Source: Acidimicrobiaceae bacterium (GTDB lineage Bacteria > Actinomycetota > Acidimicrobiia > Acidimicrobiales > RAAP-2). From it: a stretch of DNA of 64,000 nucleotides. The position numbers and the translations under genes were made by a program. Location: assembly GCA_027306605.1 (NCBI GenBank), contig DAHUZK010000011.1:58286-122285 (forward strand), in the 5' to 3' direction. Within the stretch, counting starts at the first letter, position 1; each line of letters begins with the position of its first letter. A model generated the notes under the pieces. The model was given only the letters and a program-made list of their open reading frames with translations, did not search any database and had not been told where the DNA came from. This document shows positions 44,679 to 53,930 of the stretch, one piece after another.

Positions 44679-45964
44679 GCGCGCCGGAGGGATCGTCGGC
44701 GGGAGAGGGCCTCGAGAGCGACGCCGACGTCGTCGTCGTGGGCGCCTCCCTCGCCGGGTGGCGCGCCGTCGAGACGCTTCGGACCGAAGGGTTCGACGGC
44801 ACCATCTCGCTGGTCGGCGAGGAACCCCATCTGCCCTACGACCGTCCGCCGCTCTCGAAGCAGGTGCTCTCGGGGAAGTGGCCTCCGGAGAAGGCGGTGC
44901 TGGCCGACAGGCGCCGGTCCAGCGAGCTGCGCGTGCACGAGGTGCTCGGGCGGCGGGCCGCCGGTCTCGACGCCGCTGGGCGCACCGTCACGCTCGACGA
45001 CGGGCAGGCGCTGCGGGCGGACGGCATCGTTCTTGCCTGCGGTGCGGCCGCTCGCCACCTGCCCGGCACCGAGGACCTCACCGAGCGCGACGGCGTCTTC
45101 ACGCTGCGCACGCTCGACGACTCGCTGGCACTGCGCGCCGCGGTGACCCGGACCGACGGAGTGCGCGTGGTCGTGATCGGCGCGGGGTTCATCGGTGCGG
45201 AGGTCGCGTCGACGTGTGCCGCCATGGGGTGCAAGGTGACGGTGCTCGAAGCGCTCGAGATCCCGCTCAGCAACGTCCTGGGACCGATGCTCGGCACCCA
45301 CTGCGCCTCGTTGCACGCCGCACACGGCGTGGACCTCCGGACGGGCGTGTCCGTGGCCGGCGTCGGGCGTCGCCCGAGCGAGGTGGGCACAGGAGCGCCG
45401 TCGAGTCCGCTGGTGGTCGAGCTCTCGGGGGGCGAGGTCGTCCCGGCCGACGTCGTGGTGGTGGGTATCGGCGTCGCCCCCTGCACCGACTGGTTGGACG
45501 ACTCGGGCGTGACGACCGAGAACGGCGTCGTGTGCGACGACCGCCTCTTCGCCGCCGACGGCGTGGTGGCGGCGGGTGACGTGGCGCGTTGGCGGTGGCG
45601 GCACGACGGCGAGGAGGAGCTGATCCGGATCGAGCATTGGGAGGTGGCGGCACAAGCCGGCATGGCGGCGGCGCGCAGCCTCCTGGCGGGTCGCGCGAGG
45701 GCGCGCCCCTTCACGCCGGTGCCCTATTTCTGGTCCGACCAGTTCGACATCCGGTTCCAGGTCATCGGGAACCCGCGGGGCGACGACGACGTCGAAGTCG
45801 TCGACGGCTCGCTCGACGAGGGCAAGTTCGTGGCGCTGTTCGGACGGGCGGGACGGTTGCGCGCCGTGATGGCCATCGGCCGGCCGCGCCTGCTGATGGG
45901 GTACCGCCCGCTGCTCGAGCAGGGCAGCGGGTGGGACGAGGCGCTGGCGCTGGCCCGCACCTGA
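44675..45964 (+). CDS. FAD-dependent ferredoxin/rubredoxin-type NAD(P)H reductase
   Basis: 429 residues from GTG 44675, overlapping the preceding stop. DVVVVGASLAGWRAVETLR is the FAD Rossmann loop, VVVIGAGFIGAEVASTCAAMG the NAD loop and GVVAAGDVARW the second FAD motif; the C-terminus FWSDQFDIRFQVIG is the reductase domain of bacterial oxygenase-coupled ferredoxin reductases. It moves electrons from NAD(P)H to a small iron protein. The partner ferredoxin or rubredoxin is not in the window. It ends the xseA operon. Confidence 0.88.
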   Translation: MSAPEGSSAGEGLESDADVVVVGASLAGWRAVETLRTEGFDGTISLVGEEPHLPYDRPPLSKQVLSGKWPPEKAVLADRRRSSELRVHEVLGRRAAGLDAAGRTVTLDDGQALRADGIVLACGAAARHLPGTEDLTERDGVFTLRTLDDSLALRAAVTRTDGVRVVVIGAGFIGAEVASTCAAMGCKVTVLEALEIPLSNVLGPMLGTHCASLHAAHGVDLRTGVSVAGVGRRPSEVGTGAPSSPLVVELSGGEVVPADVVVVGIGVAPCTDWLDDSGVTTENGVVCDDRLFAADGVVAAGDVARWRWRHDGEEELIRIEHWEVAAQAGMAAARSLLAGRARARPFTPVPYFWSDQFDIRFQVIGNPRGDDDVEVVDGSLDEGKFVALFGRAGRLRAVMAIGRPRLLMGYRPLLEQGSGWDEALALART

Positions 45965-46394
45965 ACCCCGGGGCCGACGCCCACCTCGGTCCACTGGAGG
46001 TGTGGGAATGCAGCCATCGGGGTCATCGGGGTCATCGGGGTTGCCGCTCGGTTGCGCACGGGGCTCCTCGGCATGGAATTGTCGATGCGTTGCGTGCCGT
46101 GAGGCCATTCCGGGTGTCATCGCTGCGCAGGGCGAGGGAAGATGAGGACCAGGTGGTTTGGACCTGGACGGCGAAAGGACGCCCGTGCATCCTTCCAGCG
46201 TCGCCCCCGGTGGCGATCCACGTGAGTGCTCTCGTTGGCACTGGCGCGACCATCGGGAAAGGCAGTGGCAGCAACAGACGACGTGGCGCGGCGGTCTGTC
46301 GGCGCGCCAACTCCGCGCGGGACCGGTGTCGTCCCACCCGTCGGAGCGACCCGCGGCGCACCAGACGGTCCCGGGGCGGAGGAGCTGAAGGCCG
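45965..46394. other. Spacer before the IS remnant, with a 9-bp triplicate
   Basis: No supported gene. CATCGGGGT is repeated three times at 46015-46041. The region lies directly upstream of the transposase remnant and may contain the left flank of the element, though no terminal inverted repeat could be identified by eye. Confidence 0.35.
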
Positions 46395-46830
46395 GTGCCG
46401 GCGCGGAAGCACAACGTCGAGGAGATCGTCGCCACGCTGCGGCAGATGGAGCGGCTGACAGAGGGCGGCATGTCGGTGGCCGCGGCGGCCCGGTCGCTCG
46501 GGATCACCGACCAGACCTACTACCGCTGGCGCACGCGCTACGGGTCCCTGCCCGAGGGCGAGGCCAAGCGCCTCCAGGTGCTCGACGAGGAGAACGCCCG
46601 CCTCAAGCGCGTGCTCGCCGAGCAGGCGCAGGACGTCTCCATGCTCCAGGACCTGACCCAGGGCGAGATCGTCAGCGCAGCGCGACGACGCGAAGCCGTG
46701 GACTACCTCGTGCAGCGGTATCAGATCTCCGAGCGCCGAGCCTGCCGCCTCGTCGGCCAGCACCGCTCCACCCAGCGCTACGGCGCGCCCGGGCGCGACG
46801 AGGGCGGCCCGGGCGAAGACGCTCCCGACG
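46395..46830 (+). pseudogene. IS3-family (IS407-like) transposase remnant, OrfA plus start of OrfB
   Basis: From GTG 46395 the frame reads PARKHNVEEIVATLRQMERL...GITDQTYYRWRTRYGSLP...DEENARLKRVLAEQAQD, the OrfA helix-turn-helix and leucine zipper of IS3/IS407 elements. It then continues in frame into ARRREAVDYLVQRYQISERRACRLVGQHRSTQRY, the start of OrfB, where a -1 frameshift is normally needed. The similarity stops at about 46,790-46,830; the DDE catalytic core is missing. The element is dead, cut or fused to unrelated repeats. Confidence 0.78.
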
Positions 46831-46920
46831 TCTGGCGTGATCTCGGGCAAGGGGGCGTCGCCGCGGGTGAATGGCACTGGCACGGCGGGGAGGACCACCC
46901 CGCCAACGGCACGCCGAGCG

Positions 46921-46968
46921 GCGCCGGGAGCGGCGCCGGGAACGGCGCCGGGAACGGCAACGGGAACG
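46921..46968. repeat. 12-bp tandem repeat next to the IS remnant
   Basis: GCGCCGGGAGCG, GCGCCGGGAACG, GCGCCGGGAACG, GCAACGGGAACG: four units in tandem with slight drift. It lies about 90 bp after transposase similarity ends. Confidence 0.85.
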
Positions 46969-47623
46969 GTTGGGGGCCTGGCGAATTCGGTCACGAGGAT
47001 GCCCGGCCCCTGGCGCCGGTCCGCAAGCTCCCGTTCGTCGACGACCGGGTCCCGTGCTTCAACCGCCTGCGGAGCAGCCTCCTGCACGACCTGGTCTGGC
47101 TCACCCGGGAGTCCGAGATGGCCCGCTTCGTCGCGACGAACCCTGTTCTCCGCCGGATCGAGCAGCTGGCCGCAACCCCGCATGGACTGGTCCAGCGGGT
47201 GCGTGGTGGTGCTCACGGCGCTCCTGGCTGAAGCTCGATGAAAAGCCCGGTTCACCGGGCTGGACGTTCGAAGCTCTCTCGTTGGCTCCTCGACAAGGGG
47301 CCGGCGCGAATCACCGCCGACGCGCGCTCGGTCGACCACGTCGAGTGCGGGCGCGCCCGAGCCGAGATCTCCCATCCGGTCCATCACGAGTACGTGCACT
47401 CAGACGCGATGGTCCGACGCTCTGGCTGCCCCGGCCGCCGATACCCGGACGCGCGGAACGAAGAGCGCGCCGCAAGACGCGCCGGTGCGTTGCGTCGGCG
47501 GCGGGATGCGTCGTTCGCCTTCGCGCCGTCTCGAGGTCCGGATCCCTCCGTGGGCGCGGTCGGCGAACGGGAAGGGGGACATCGGACGCCGCGCCTGTGA
47601 CCTTGAGCCCTATTGTCGATTTC

Positions 47624-47655
47624 TTGTGGAGAACCGCGCGGTGCGTGCGTACAAT
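47624..47655 (+). promoter_or_regulatory. Promoter-like pair TTGTGG...TACAAT upstream of the first surface protein
   Basis: TTGTGG (47624-47629) and TACAAT (47650-47655) with a 20-nt gap, 80 bp before the ATG at 47736. The gap is longer than the ideal 17 nt, so a regulator or alternative sigma factor may be needed. A similar pair precedes the second surface-protein gene. Confidence 0.4.
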
Positions 47656-47735
47656 CAGCGCACACATCGGTAGGCGGTGCTGTCGGTGTTGTCACCGATG
47701 GCGCAGGCGGCCACAACACACTTGGCGAGGATCAC

Positions 47736-50726
47736 ATGAAGACACGCCTCTCGGGCGTCCGGCCGATCGTTGCAGCGGCGGCGACGATCGCCATCGCAGT
47801 CGTCACCCTTCCCATGGCATCGGCGCCCGCAGCCGCGGACACCGCGGCACCGGTGGGATCGGCGAGCATGTCGATCGAGATGTCGAGCCCGACCGCGTCG
47901 TACGCGGCGGTCGGAGACGTCGTCACGTTCACCGACACGGTGACCAATACGGGCACGGTGCCCCTGACCGACGTCGTCGTGAGCAGTGCGCTGGCTTCTC
48001 CGGCCGGGGCGACCTCCGCGCCGATCTGCCAGAGCGTCTCGGGAGGAGGCGCGTGCACGGGCGGTGACGCGGCATCTCTGCCGGCGGGTGCGGTGGCGGT
48101 CTTCGCTGCGACCTACGCGGTGAACCAGAGCGATCTGGACAACGGAACCGTGTCGGGCTCGGCTTCGGTGACGGGGACGGCGGCGGGCGGAACGGTCAGC
48201 GCCACCTCCAACTCGACGAGCGTCTCCGCTGTGTCGCGGCCCGGCGTCACCCTGGTGGCCTCGGCGACGGTGCCGGCATCTCCCGACGGCCGGTACTCGG
48301 CGGGCCAGAGCGTGGACTACGCCTACGCCATCGGCAACTCCGGCAACGTGACGCTGTCCCCCGTATCGCTGACGGACTCGTTGCCCGGCCTGTCGGCCCC
48401 GTCCTGTCCCGACAACACCCTGGCGCCGGGCGCCACCGAGACCTGCACGGCCACGAAGACCGCGACCGCGGCCGATGTGGGAGCCGGTTCGCTCACCGAC
48501 GCCGCGGTGGTGAGCGCGACGCCACCGCACGGGGTGGGCGTGACCGCGACGTCCTCGACCACGGTGACGGCGGACGGTGCGGCGTCGGATCCGACCCCGA
48601 CGGCGACGATCGGCGCCGGTCCGAGCACCTCGAACGTCTTGCGTGTGCCGGCCACGGAGGGGCCGATCCGCGGGCCGACGCAGGGGCAGTCCGCCACGCA
48701 GCACCCGTCGATCTCGCTCACGAAGACGGCCACGGTCGAGAACTCGCCCAACGGCCGCTACGCCATGGCGGGCCAGACGGTCGACTACTCGTACCTCGTC
48801 ACCAACACGGGCAACGTCAAGCTCGACCCGGTGGTGTTGAAGGATCCGATGACCGGCCTGCAAGGCCTGAGCTGTCCGGGCACCGGCCTCGCCGCCGGGC
48901 AGAGCGAGACCTGCACGGCGACGTACACGGTCACGCTGGCCGACATGGACGCAGGGTCCATCACCAACACGGCCACGGTGTGGGGCACGCCGACCTGCGG
49001 CGGCCCGAACGTGCGCGCCACCTCCTCGGCCACCGTGTATGCACGCCAACAGCCGTCGATCTCGCTCACCAAGACGGCCACCGTCGAGGGATCATCCGAC
49101 GGGCGCTACTCGGCCGCCGGCCAGACCGTCGACTACTCCTACCTCATCGCCAACACGGGCAACGTCGTGCTCGACCCGGTCACCCTCCATGACCCGATGC
49201 CCGGTCTCATGGGTCTGCAGTGCCCCGACACGGCGCTGTTCCCCGGAATCAGCGAGCTCTGCACGGCGAGCTACACCACGACCCAGGCGGACGTCACTGC
49301 AGGCTCCATCACGAACAAGGCGACCGCGGTCGGGACTCCGGCCTGCGGGCCCAAGGTCTGGTCGACGTCCTCGGCCACCGTGTACGGGGAGAAGACGCCG
49401 GGCATCGCGTTGACGAAGACGGCCACCGTCGTGGGCTCGGCCGACGGCCGCTTCTCGGCGGTGGGCCAGACCGTCGACTACTCCTACCTGATCACCAACA
49501 CGGGCAACGTCAAGCTCGACCCCGTGACGCTGCAGGACGCCAAGCCCGGCCTCCAGGGCCTGGCCTGTCCGGACACCGCGCTGGTGCCCGGAGCGAGCGA
49601 GACCTGCACGGCGAGCTACAGCACGACCCAGGCGGACGTCGATGCCGGCGTCATCAAGAACACCGCCACGGTAACGGGCCACCCGCCTTGTGGACATCCC
49701 GTGACGGCCACCTCCACGGCCGTGGTCTACGGGGAGCAGAGCCCGTCGATCGCGGTGGTGAAGACGGCCAACGTGCCGGCCGTCAGCGCCCTGGGGCAGT
49801 CGGTGCTCTACACCTTCACCGTCACCAACACCGGCAACGTGACGCTGCACGACGTCGACGTGACGGACGCGCAGGCCGCCCCGTCGCTCGACTCGAGCGT
49901 CGGGCCGATCACGTGCACCAACGGGACGAACGGTTCGTTCACGCTGGCGCCGGGCGCACGCGCCGCTTGCTCTGCCACCTACACCGTGACCCAGGCCGAC
50001 CTCACCAACGGCTCGGTCACCGACACGGCCACCGCGACCGGCCATCCGCCGAGCGGCCCTCCCGTGACGGCGACGTCGACGCTGACCCTGCCCGTCACGC
50101 TGATCACGGTGACGAAGGCCGTCAACCTGACGACCATCGTGGCGGGTTCGGCGGCGCCGATCGTCTACACCATCACGGTGACGAACGCGGGAACGGCCAC
50201 CACGACCGATCCGATCATCGTGACGGACGCGGCCCCGGCCGGGACGACCCTCGTGGCGAGCTCCCCGGCCTGCGCCACGGGCGGGCCCCCCGCCTGCTCG
50301 GTCTCCACCAGCGGCGGCACCATCAGCTGGACCATCGCAGCGGGCGTGGCGCCCGCCTCGGTCTACACGTTGACCTATGCCGTGACGCTCGACTCCTCGG
50401 AGGTGGGGGGAGACACCATCGTCAACACGGCGATGTGGACCGGTCCGAGCTGTAACCCGCCGACCGCGACGTGCTCCTCGAACACGGTGGTCACCACGGT
50501 GACGGCGCCACCGGTCACCAAGCTGGCGTCGACACCGCCGGCAGCGACGCCGCCTGCTCCGGCGAGCGCACCGGTGCCCGGCGCTCCGCCGGCGATCGCC
50601 TTCACCGGGGCCTACCTCTCGCGGGAGCTGATCATCGGCCTGGCCGCAGCGGCGCTCGGTTCGGCACTCGTCACCCTGGCCCGGCGCCGCCGGCGCTCGC
50701 CCGGCGCCGCAGTGAAGCCGCGCTGA
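47736..50726 (+). CDS. Cell-surface protein of DUF11/DUF7507-type repeats with a sortase-like C-terminus
   Basis: 996 residues from ATG 47736 (GAGG seven bases before). Signal peptide ends near APAAA. Seven repeats of about 110-120 residues follow, the central three nearly identical (PSISLTKTATV...GRYSAAGQTVDYSYLI...NTGNVVLDPVTL...CPDTAL...ETCTASYTTTQADVTAG), typical of beta-sandwich surface-repeat domains with a likely Cys pair each. The end PAIAFTGAYLS, a hydrophobic helix and RRRRR form an LPXTG-like anchoring signal with A in place of P. No sortase gene is in the window. It probably extends from the cell wall as an adhesin or stalk. Confidence 0.87.
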   Translation: MKTRLSGVRPIVAAAATIAIAVVTLPMASAPAAADTAAPVGSASMSIEMSSPTASYAAVGDVVTFTDTVTNTGTVPLTDVVVSSALASPAGATSAPICQSVSGGGACTGGDAASLPAGAVAVFAATYAVNQSDLDNGTVSGSASVTGTAAGGTVSATSNSTSVSAVSRPGVTLVASATVPASPDGRYSAGQSVDYAYAIGNSGNVTLSPVSLTDSLPGLSAPSCPDNTLAPGATETCTATKTATAADVGAGSLTDAAVVSATPPHGVGVTATSSTTVTADGAASDPTPTATIGAGPSTSNVLRVPATEGPIRGPTQGQSATQHPSISLTKTATVENSPNGRYAMAGQTVDYSYLVTNTGNVKLDPVVLKDPMTGLQGLSCPGTGLAAGQSETCTATYTVTLADMDAGSITNTATVWGTPTCGGPNVRATSSATVYARQQPSISLTKTATVEGSSDGRYSAAGQTVDYSYLIANTGNVVLDPVTLHDPMPGLMGLQCPDTALFPGISELCTASYTTTQADVTAGSITNKATAVGTPACGPKVWSTSSATVYGEKTPGIALTKTATVVGSADGRFSAVGQTVDYSYLITNTGNVKLDPVTLQDAKPGLQGLACPDTALVPGASETCTASYSTTQADVDAGVIKNTATVTGHPPCGHPVTATSTAVVYGEQSPSIAVVKTANVPAVSALGQSVLYTFTVTNTGNVTLHDVDVTDAQAAPSLDSSVGPITCTNGTNGSFTLAPGARAACSATYTVTQADLTNGSVTDTATATGHPPSGPPVTATSTLTLPVTLITVTKAVNLTTIVAGSAAPIVYTITVTNAGTATTTDPIIVTDAAPAGTTLVASSPACATGGPPACSVSTSGGTISWTIAAGVAPASVYTLTYAVTLDSSEVGGDTIVNTAMWTGPSCNPPTATCSSNTVVTTVTAPPVTKLASTPPAATPPAPASAPVPGAPPAIAFTGAYLSRELIIGLAAAALGSALVTLARRRRRSPGAAVKPR

Positions 50727-50755
50727 CGCCGGTCGCACCGCACCGACGCCGCTCG

Positions 50756-50857
50756 CGGAAGGACACGGTCTCAGCGGAAGGACACGGTCTCAGCGGAAGG
50801 ACACGGTCTCAACGGAAGGACACGGTCTCAACGGAAGGACACGGTCTCAACGGAAGG
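50756..50857. repeat. Five-copy 19-bp tandem repeat
   Basis: CGGAAGGACACGGTCTCAG occurs in tandem, units starting at 50756, 50775, 50794, 50813 and 50832, with the last base changing from G to A after the second, then a sixth partial copy CGGAAGG. No spacers separate the units. It sits between the stop of the first surface-protein gene and its terminator. Confidence 0.9.
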
Positions 50858-50879
50858 GGGAAAGGCTCGGGGGTCGTGA

Positions 50880-50913
50880 CCTCTCCCCGGGAGCGCGGGC
50901 TCCCGGGGAGAGG
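50880..50913 (+). terminator. 15-bp perfect hairpin terminator
   Basis: CCTCTCCCCGGGAGC, loop GCGG, GCTCCCGGGGAGAGG: all 15 bases pair. It follows the first surface-protein gene by 153 bp, after the tandem repeats. No U-tract; typical of strong hairpin-only terminators in high-GC bacteria. Confidence 0.65.
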
Positions 50914-51149
50914 TGCCCGAGCGATCCCGAGCGATGAAGTGAGCCTTGAGAGTTCATGCCTGTCCTCATCCCGCGGTTGAGGTCGAGAACTCTGACTTCA
51001 CCCCCCAAATAGAGCCGAAACGCCTATCGATTTCGAGCCGATCAGCCCTTACCGACCCCTGCGCATCGCGTTACGTTGCTCGTGGCCCAGGACGAAGAGG
51101 GTCGTTGGCGCGCCGCATATCGGCATGACCAGCACAGACCTGACCGGAA

Positions 51150-51182
51150 TTGTGGCTCTGTTGCCGCAGCGCTGTTTACAAT
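51150..51182 (+). promoter_or_regulatory. Promoter-like pair TTGTGG...TACAAT upstream of the second surface protein
   Basis: TTGTGG (51150-51155) and TACAAT (51177-51182), 21-nt gap, 68 bp before ATG 51251. It mirrors the pair at 47624-47655, including the C after TACAAT. The two anchored proteins may be expressed together. Confidence 0.4.
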
Positions 51183-51250
51183 CGTCCACAGGCGGCCCCG
51201 AGGGGTCTTTCTATTGGCGACATTTGGCGAGAGCGGAAGGATCAGGCGGT

Positions 51251-53845
51251 ATGCGACGGGCATGGGGCGACAGCGATTTTTTTCGTAGGCGGGCGCGCGA
51301 TGGGAGCCGAAGGCTCGCCATCGGGCGCCGTCTTGGCATGGGTGGGCTGGCCACGGTGCTGGCGATGGCGGGACTGGTCGTCTTCGCCGGTGAGGCTTCG
51401 GCGCACGACAACCACTTCGAGTCGGTGACGGCGGCGTGCAACGCGCCCGGTGCCGGGAGCGGCGCCACGCTGACGTGGACGATCTACAACGACTGGAACC
51501 TGTCCGAGACGGGAACCCTGTCGACGAGCCAGGGCACGCTGAGCACGACGGCTCTGGCCATCGCCGCGTCGTCGGTCGCCAACGCGTCGCCGCCCGCCGC
51601 CACGTCCCAGTCGTTCACGCAGACACTGACGGCTTCGGAGCTGGCCGCCGCCACGACGATCAGCGTCGACTGGAGCGCCACGTGGACCGACGGGACGGTG
51701 GGAAGCGGGACGCTCAGCACGAGCGTGGCAGCCCTCGGCCTCCCCAGCGGGTGCGTGCCTCCCACGACCACCCCGACCGTGACGACGTCCCTGGTGGCGC
51801 CTGGCCTCCCCTCGCTCGGCAACAGCTGGGGCGACTCGGCCACCGTCACCGGGAATGCCGAAGCAGGCGCGCCGGCAGGCTCGGTGTCCTTCTACGTCTG
51901 CAAGACCGCCGGCCCGGCCTGCACCAGCGGCGGCTCGCCGGTGGGGACGGTGGGCAGTCCGACGAGCAGCAGCGGGAGCGCGTCGAGCTACACGCTCGGG
52001 ACGCCCTACACCCCGATCATGGTGGGGACCTACTGCTTCTACACGGTCTACACACCGACGGGCGGGGAGGCCTACCTGGGCGCGTCGGGCCCCCCCGAGT
52101 GCTTCTTGGTGAGCCCCGGCTACCCCGGCATCAAGACCACGCTCGTCACTCCCGTCGTACCGACGGTGGGCGGGTCCTGGAGTGATTCGGCCTTGGTGAG
52201 CGGCGAGTGGGACGGCGGTACGCCGACGGGCTCGGTGACCTTCTACGTGTGCCAGGCTTCGACCTCGCCCACGTCCAGCGCGACCTGCACCGACACGTCG
52301 CATCCGGTGGGCACGGTGAGCAAGCCGTCGACCACGACCAACGTCACGGCGACCTACGACCTGTTGCCGACGCGGTACACGCCGAAGTCGGTGGGGACGT
52401 ACTGCTTCTACACCCTGTACCAGCCGACCAACGCCAACTACTACCCGGTGTGGGGCCCGACCGAGTGCTTCGGCGTCTACGCGGCCGGCACGGTGACGAC
52501 GACGCACACCTCCGAGTCCGTCGTCACCATCGGGGGCAGTGCGTCCGACACGGCGACCGTCAGCGGTGACCTCTACCACGGGTCGCCCGAGGGCACGGTG
52601 ACCTTCTACAGCTGCCAGGCCGCCAGCTCGGCCGGCTGCACCGGTGGAACCGAGATCCCCGGCACGGTGGGCGCGCCCAACCCGGCTCCCGCCATTGCCA
52701 GTGGTCAAGGGATTTCTTCGGCGACGTCCCCGACGATCACACCGACGACTCCGGGCACGTACTGCTTCGGCGCCGTCTTCACCCCGAGCCAGTCCAAGTA
52801 CACGGGTTCCAGCGACAACATGAGCGGCGACGTCGTCTCCGACGAGTGCTTCACCGTGGGCCCGGCTACGCCGTCCATCGCCACCACGCTGGTGTCGCCG
52901 GCGAGCTCCACGGTGGGCAACGTCTGGGGTGACTCCGCCACGGTGACCGGTGTCTCGGCCGGGGGCGCTCCGGGCGGCTCGGTGAGCTTCTCGGTCTGCC
53001 AGGTCGCCGCGGGCAGCAGTACCTGCACCAGTGGCGGCACGCTCGTGGGCACCGTGAGCAGCCCGACCTCGACGTCGGGGAGCACGTCGACCTACACCCT
53101 GGCCGGCACCTACACGCCGGCCAACGTGGGCACCTACTGCTACTACTCGGTGTACACGCCGGCCGCGTCGGACAACTACACGACGGCCAGCGGCCCCGCC
53201 GAGTGCTTCACGGTGACCCCCGCGGACCCGCAGTTCGGGACCCAGCAGTCCGGTTCGACGACCGGGAAGGGTTCGGTCACGCTCGGCACGTCGGTCAAGG
53301 ACGTGGCGTCGGTGATCGGGAACGTCGTCGGCGGAGCCCCCACCGGGAGCGTGACCTTCTACGAGTGCTCGACCGGCACGACGACGGCCGTGTGCCCCAG
53401 CGGGACCCAGGTCGGCTCGGCGGTGACGTTGAGCACCGGCTCGGGCGACACGTCGACGGCGACCTCGGCCGGCTTCACGCCTACGGCCGCCGGAACGTAC
53501 TGCTTCGCCGCCGTGTACACGCCGGACGCCACGTCCAACTACGCGAGCGCCCGCGACAATATGAGCGGCACGGTCTCGGACAGCGAGTGCTTCGACGTGA
53601 CGTCGGTCACCACCACGCCTTCGACGCCGGGCTCTCCGGGTTCGCCGAGCAGCCCGGCCACGGTGGCAGCCTCGCCGGCGACCACCTCGCCGGCCTCGAG
53701 CATCACGCCGGCGATCGCCTTCACCGGTGCGTTTCTCTCGCAGGAGTGGATGGTCGGTCTGGCCGCCCTGCTGCTCGGATCCGGCCTGGTGATCGTGTCC
53801 CGCCGCCGTCGGCGTGGCGTGGGCAGCACCAACCCCGAGCAGTAG
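51251..53845 (+). CDS. Cell-surface protein with five Ig-like Cys-containing repeats and a sortase-like C-terminus
   Basis: 864 residues from ATG 51251 with GGAAGGA upstream. Arg-rich n-region and hydrophobic core ending GEASA. Residues about 45-170 form one domain; then five repeats of about 105-120 residues, each with a start like SWGDSATVTG...GAPAGSVSFYVC, a middle VGTVSSPTSTSGS and an end VGTYCFYTVYTP...ECFxV. The regular Cys suggest a disulphide per Ig-like fold. The tail PAIAFTGAFLSQE, hydrophobic helix and RRRRR matches the protein at 47736 almost exactly. It probably shares its sortase. Confidence 0.86.
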   Translation: MRRAWGDSDFFRRRARDGSRRLAIGRRLGMGGLATVLAMAGLVVFAGEASAHDNHFESVTAACNAPGAGSGATLTWTIYNDWNLSETGTLSTSQGTLSTTALAIAASSVANASPPAATSQSFTQTLTASELAAATTISVDWSATWTDGTVGSGTLSTSVAALGLPSGCVPPTTTPTVTTSLVAPGLPSLGNSWGDSATVTGNAEAGAPAGSVSFYVCKTAGPACTSGGSPVGTVGSPTSSSGSASSYTLGTPYTPIMVGTYCFYTVYTPTGGEAYLGASGPPECFLVSPGYPGIKTTLVTPVVPTVGGSWSDSALVSGEWDGGTPTGSVTFYVCQASTSPTSSATCTDTSHPVGTVSKPSTTTNVTATYDLLPTRYTPKSVGTYCFYTLYQPTNANYYPVWGPTECFGVYAAGTVTTTHTSESVVTIGGSASDTATVSGDLYHGSPEGTVTFYSCQAASSAGCTGGTEIPGTVGAPNPAPAIASGQGISSATSPTITPTTPGTYCFGAVFTPSQSKYTGSSDNMSGDVVSDECFTVGPATPSIATTLVSPASSTVGNVWGDSATVTGVSAGGAPGGSVSFSVCQVAAGSSTCTSGGTLVGTVSSPTSTSGSTSTYTLAGTYTPANVGTYCYYSVYTPAASDNYTTASGPAECFTVTPADPQFGTQQSGSTTGKGSVTLGTSVKDVASVIGNVVGGAPTGSVTFYECSTGTTTAVCPSGTQVGSAVTLSTGSGDTSTATSAGFTPTAAGTYCFAAVYTPDATSNYASARDNMSGTVSDSECFDVTSVTTTPSTPGSPGSPSSPATVAASPATTSPASSITPAIAFTGAFLSQEWMVGLAALLLGSGLVIVSRRRRRGVGSTNPEQ

Positions 53846-53870
53846 GCGGGGGAGGACAGAGGCAGGAACG

Positions 53871-53930
53871 CTCTCGGGACGTCGTCTCCTTCTGGGCGGG
53901 GTGACCCGCTCAGAAGGAGATGCCCGAGAG
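53871..53930. terminator. Long nested hairpin between convergent genes
   Basis: An outer 8-bp arm CTCTCGGG/CCCGAGAG encloses TCTCCTTCTGGGCGGG, loop GTGA, CCCGCTCAGAAGGAGA, a 16-bp stem with one G-U. It lies between the second surface protein (plus) and the GlpK-like gene (minus) and overlaps the last codons and stop of the latter (53910-53912). It should end transcripts from both sides. Confidence 0.7.

Larger units (their letters stand above)
46831..47735. other. Gene-poor stretch between the IS remnant and the first anchored surface protein
   Basis: Long open frames exist on both strands, but none has recognisable motifs, a good start or codon pattern to support it. A 12-bp tandem repeat (GCGCCGGGAACG type) spans 46921-46968, four copies. 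The right end holds the promoter of the surface-protein gene. It may be eroded transposon cargo. Confidence 0.4.
50727..51250. other. Spacer between the two surface-protein genes
   Basis: Holds, in order, a 19-bp tandem array, a strong terminator hairpin, about 230 bp without features and the promoter-like pair of the next gene. A short GGCCCC-GA-GGGG(T)C stem followed by TTTCT lies near 51192-51210 within the leader and might act as an attenuator. Confidence 0.5.

Noticed and set aside
46032..47399. 455-codon minus-strand frame over the IS remnant
   Set aside because: The plus strand has the recognised transposase; the minus frame has no motif and no start signal.
47238..47600. 120-codon frame after the IS remnant
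   Set aside because: No ribosome site, Arg-rich composition and no motif; treated as noncoding.
46871..48067. Plus-strand frame running into the surface-protein gene
   Set aside because: Arg-rich shadow frame; the surface protein in another frame has a signal peptide and repeats.
50756..50857. CRISPR array
   Set aside because: The 19-bp units are contiguous without spacers, and no cas gene is near.
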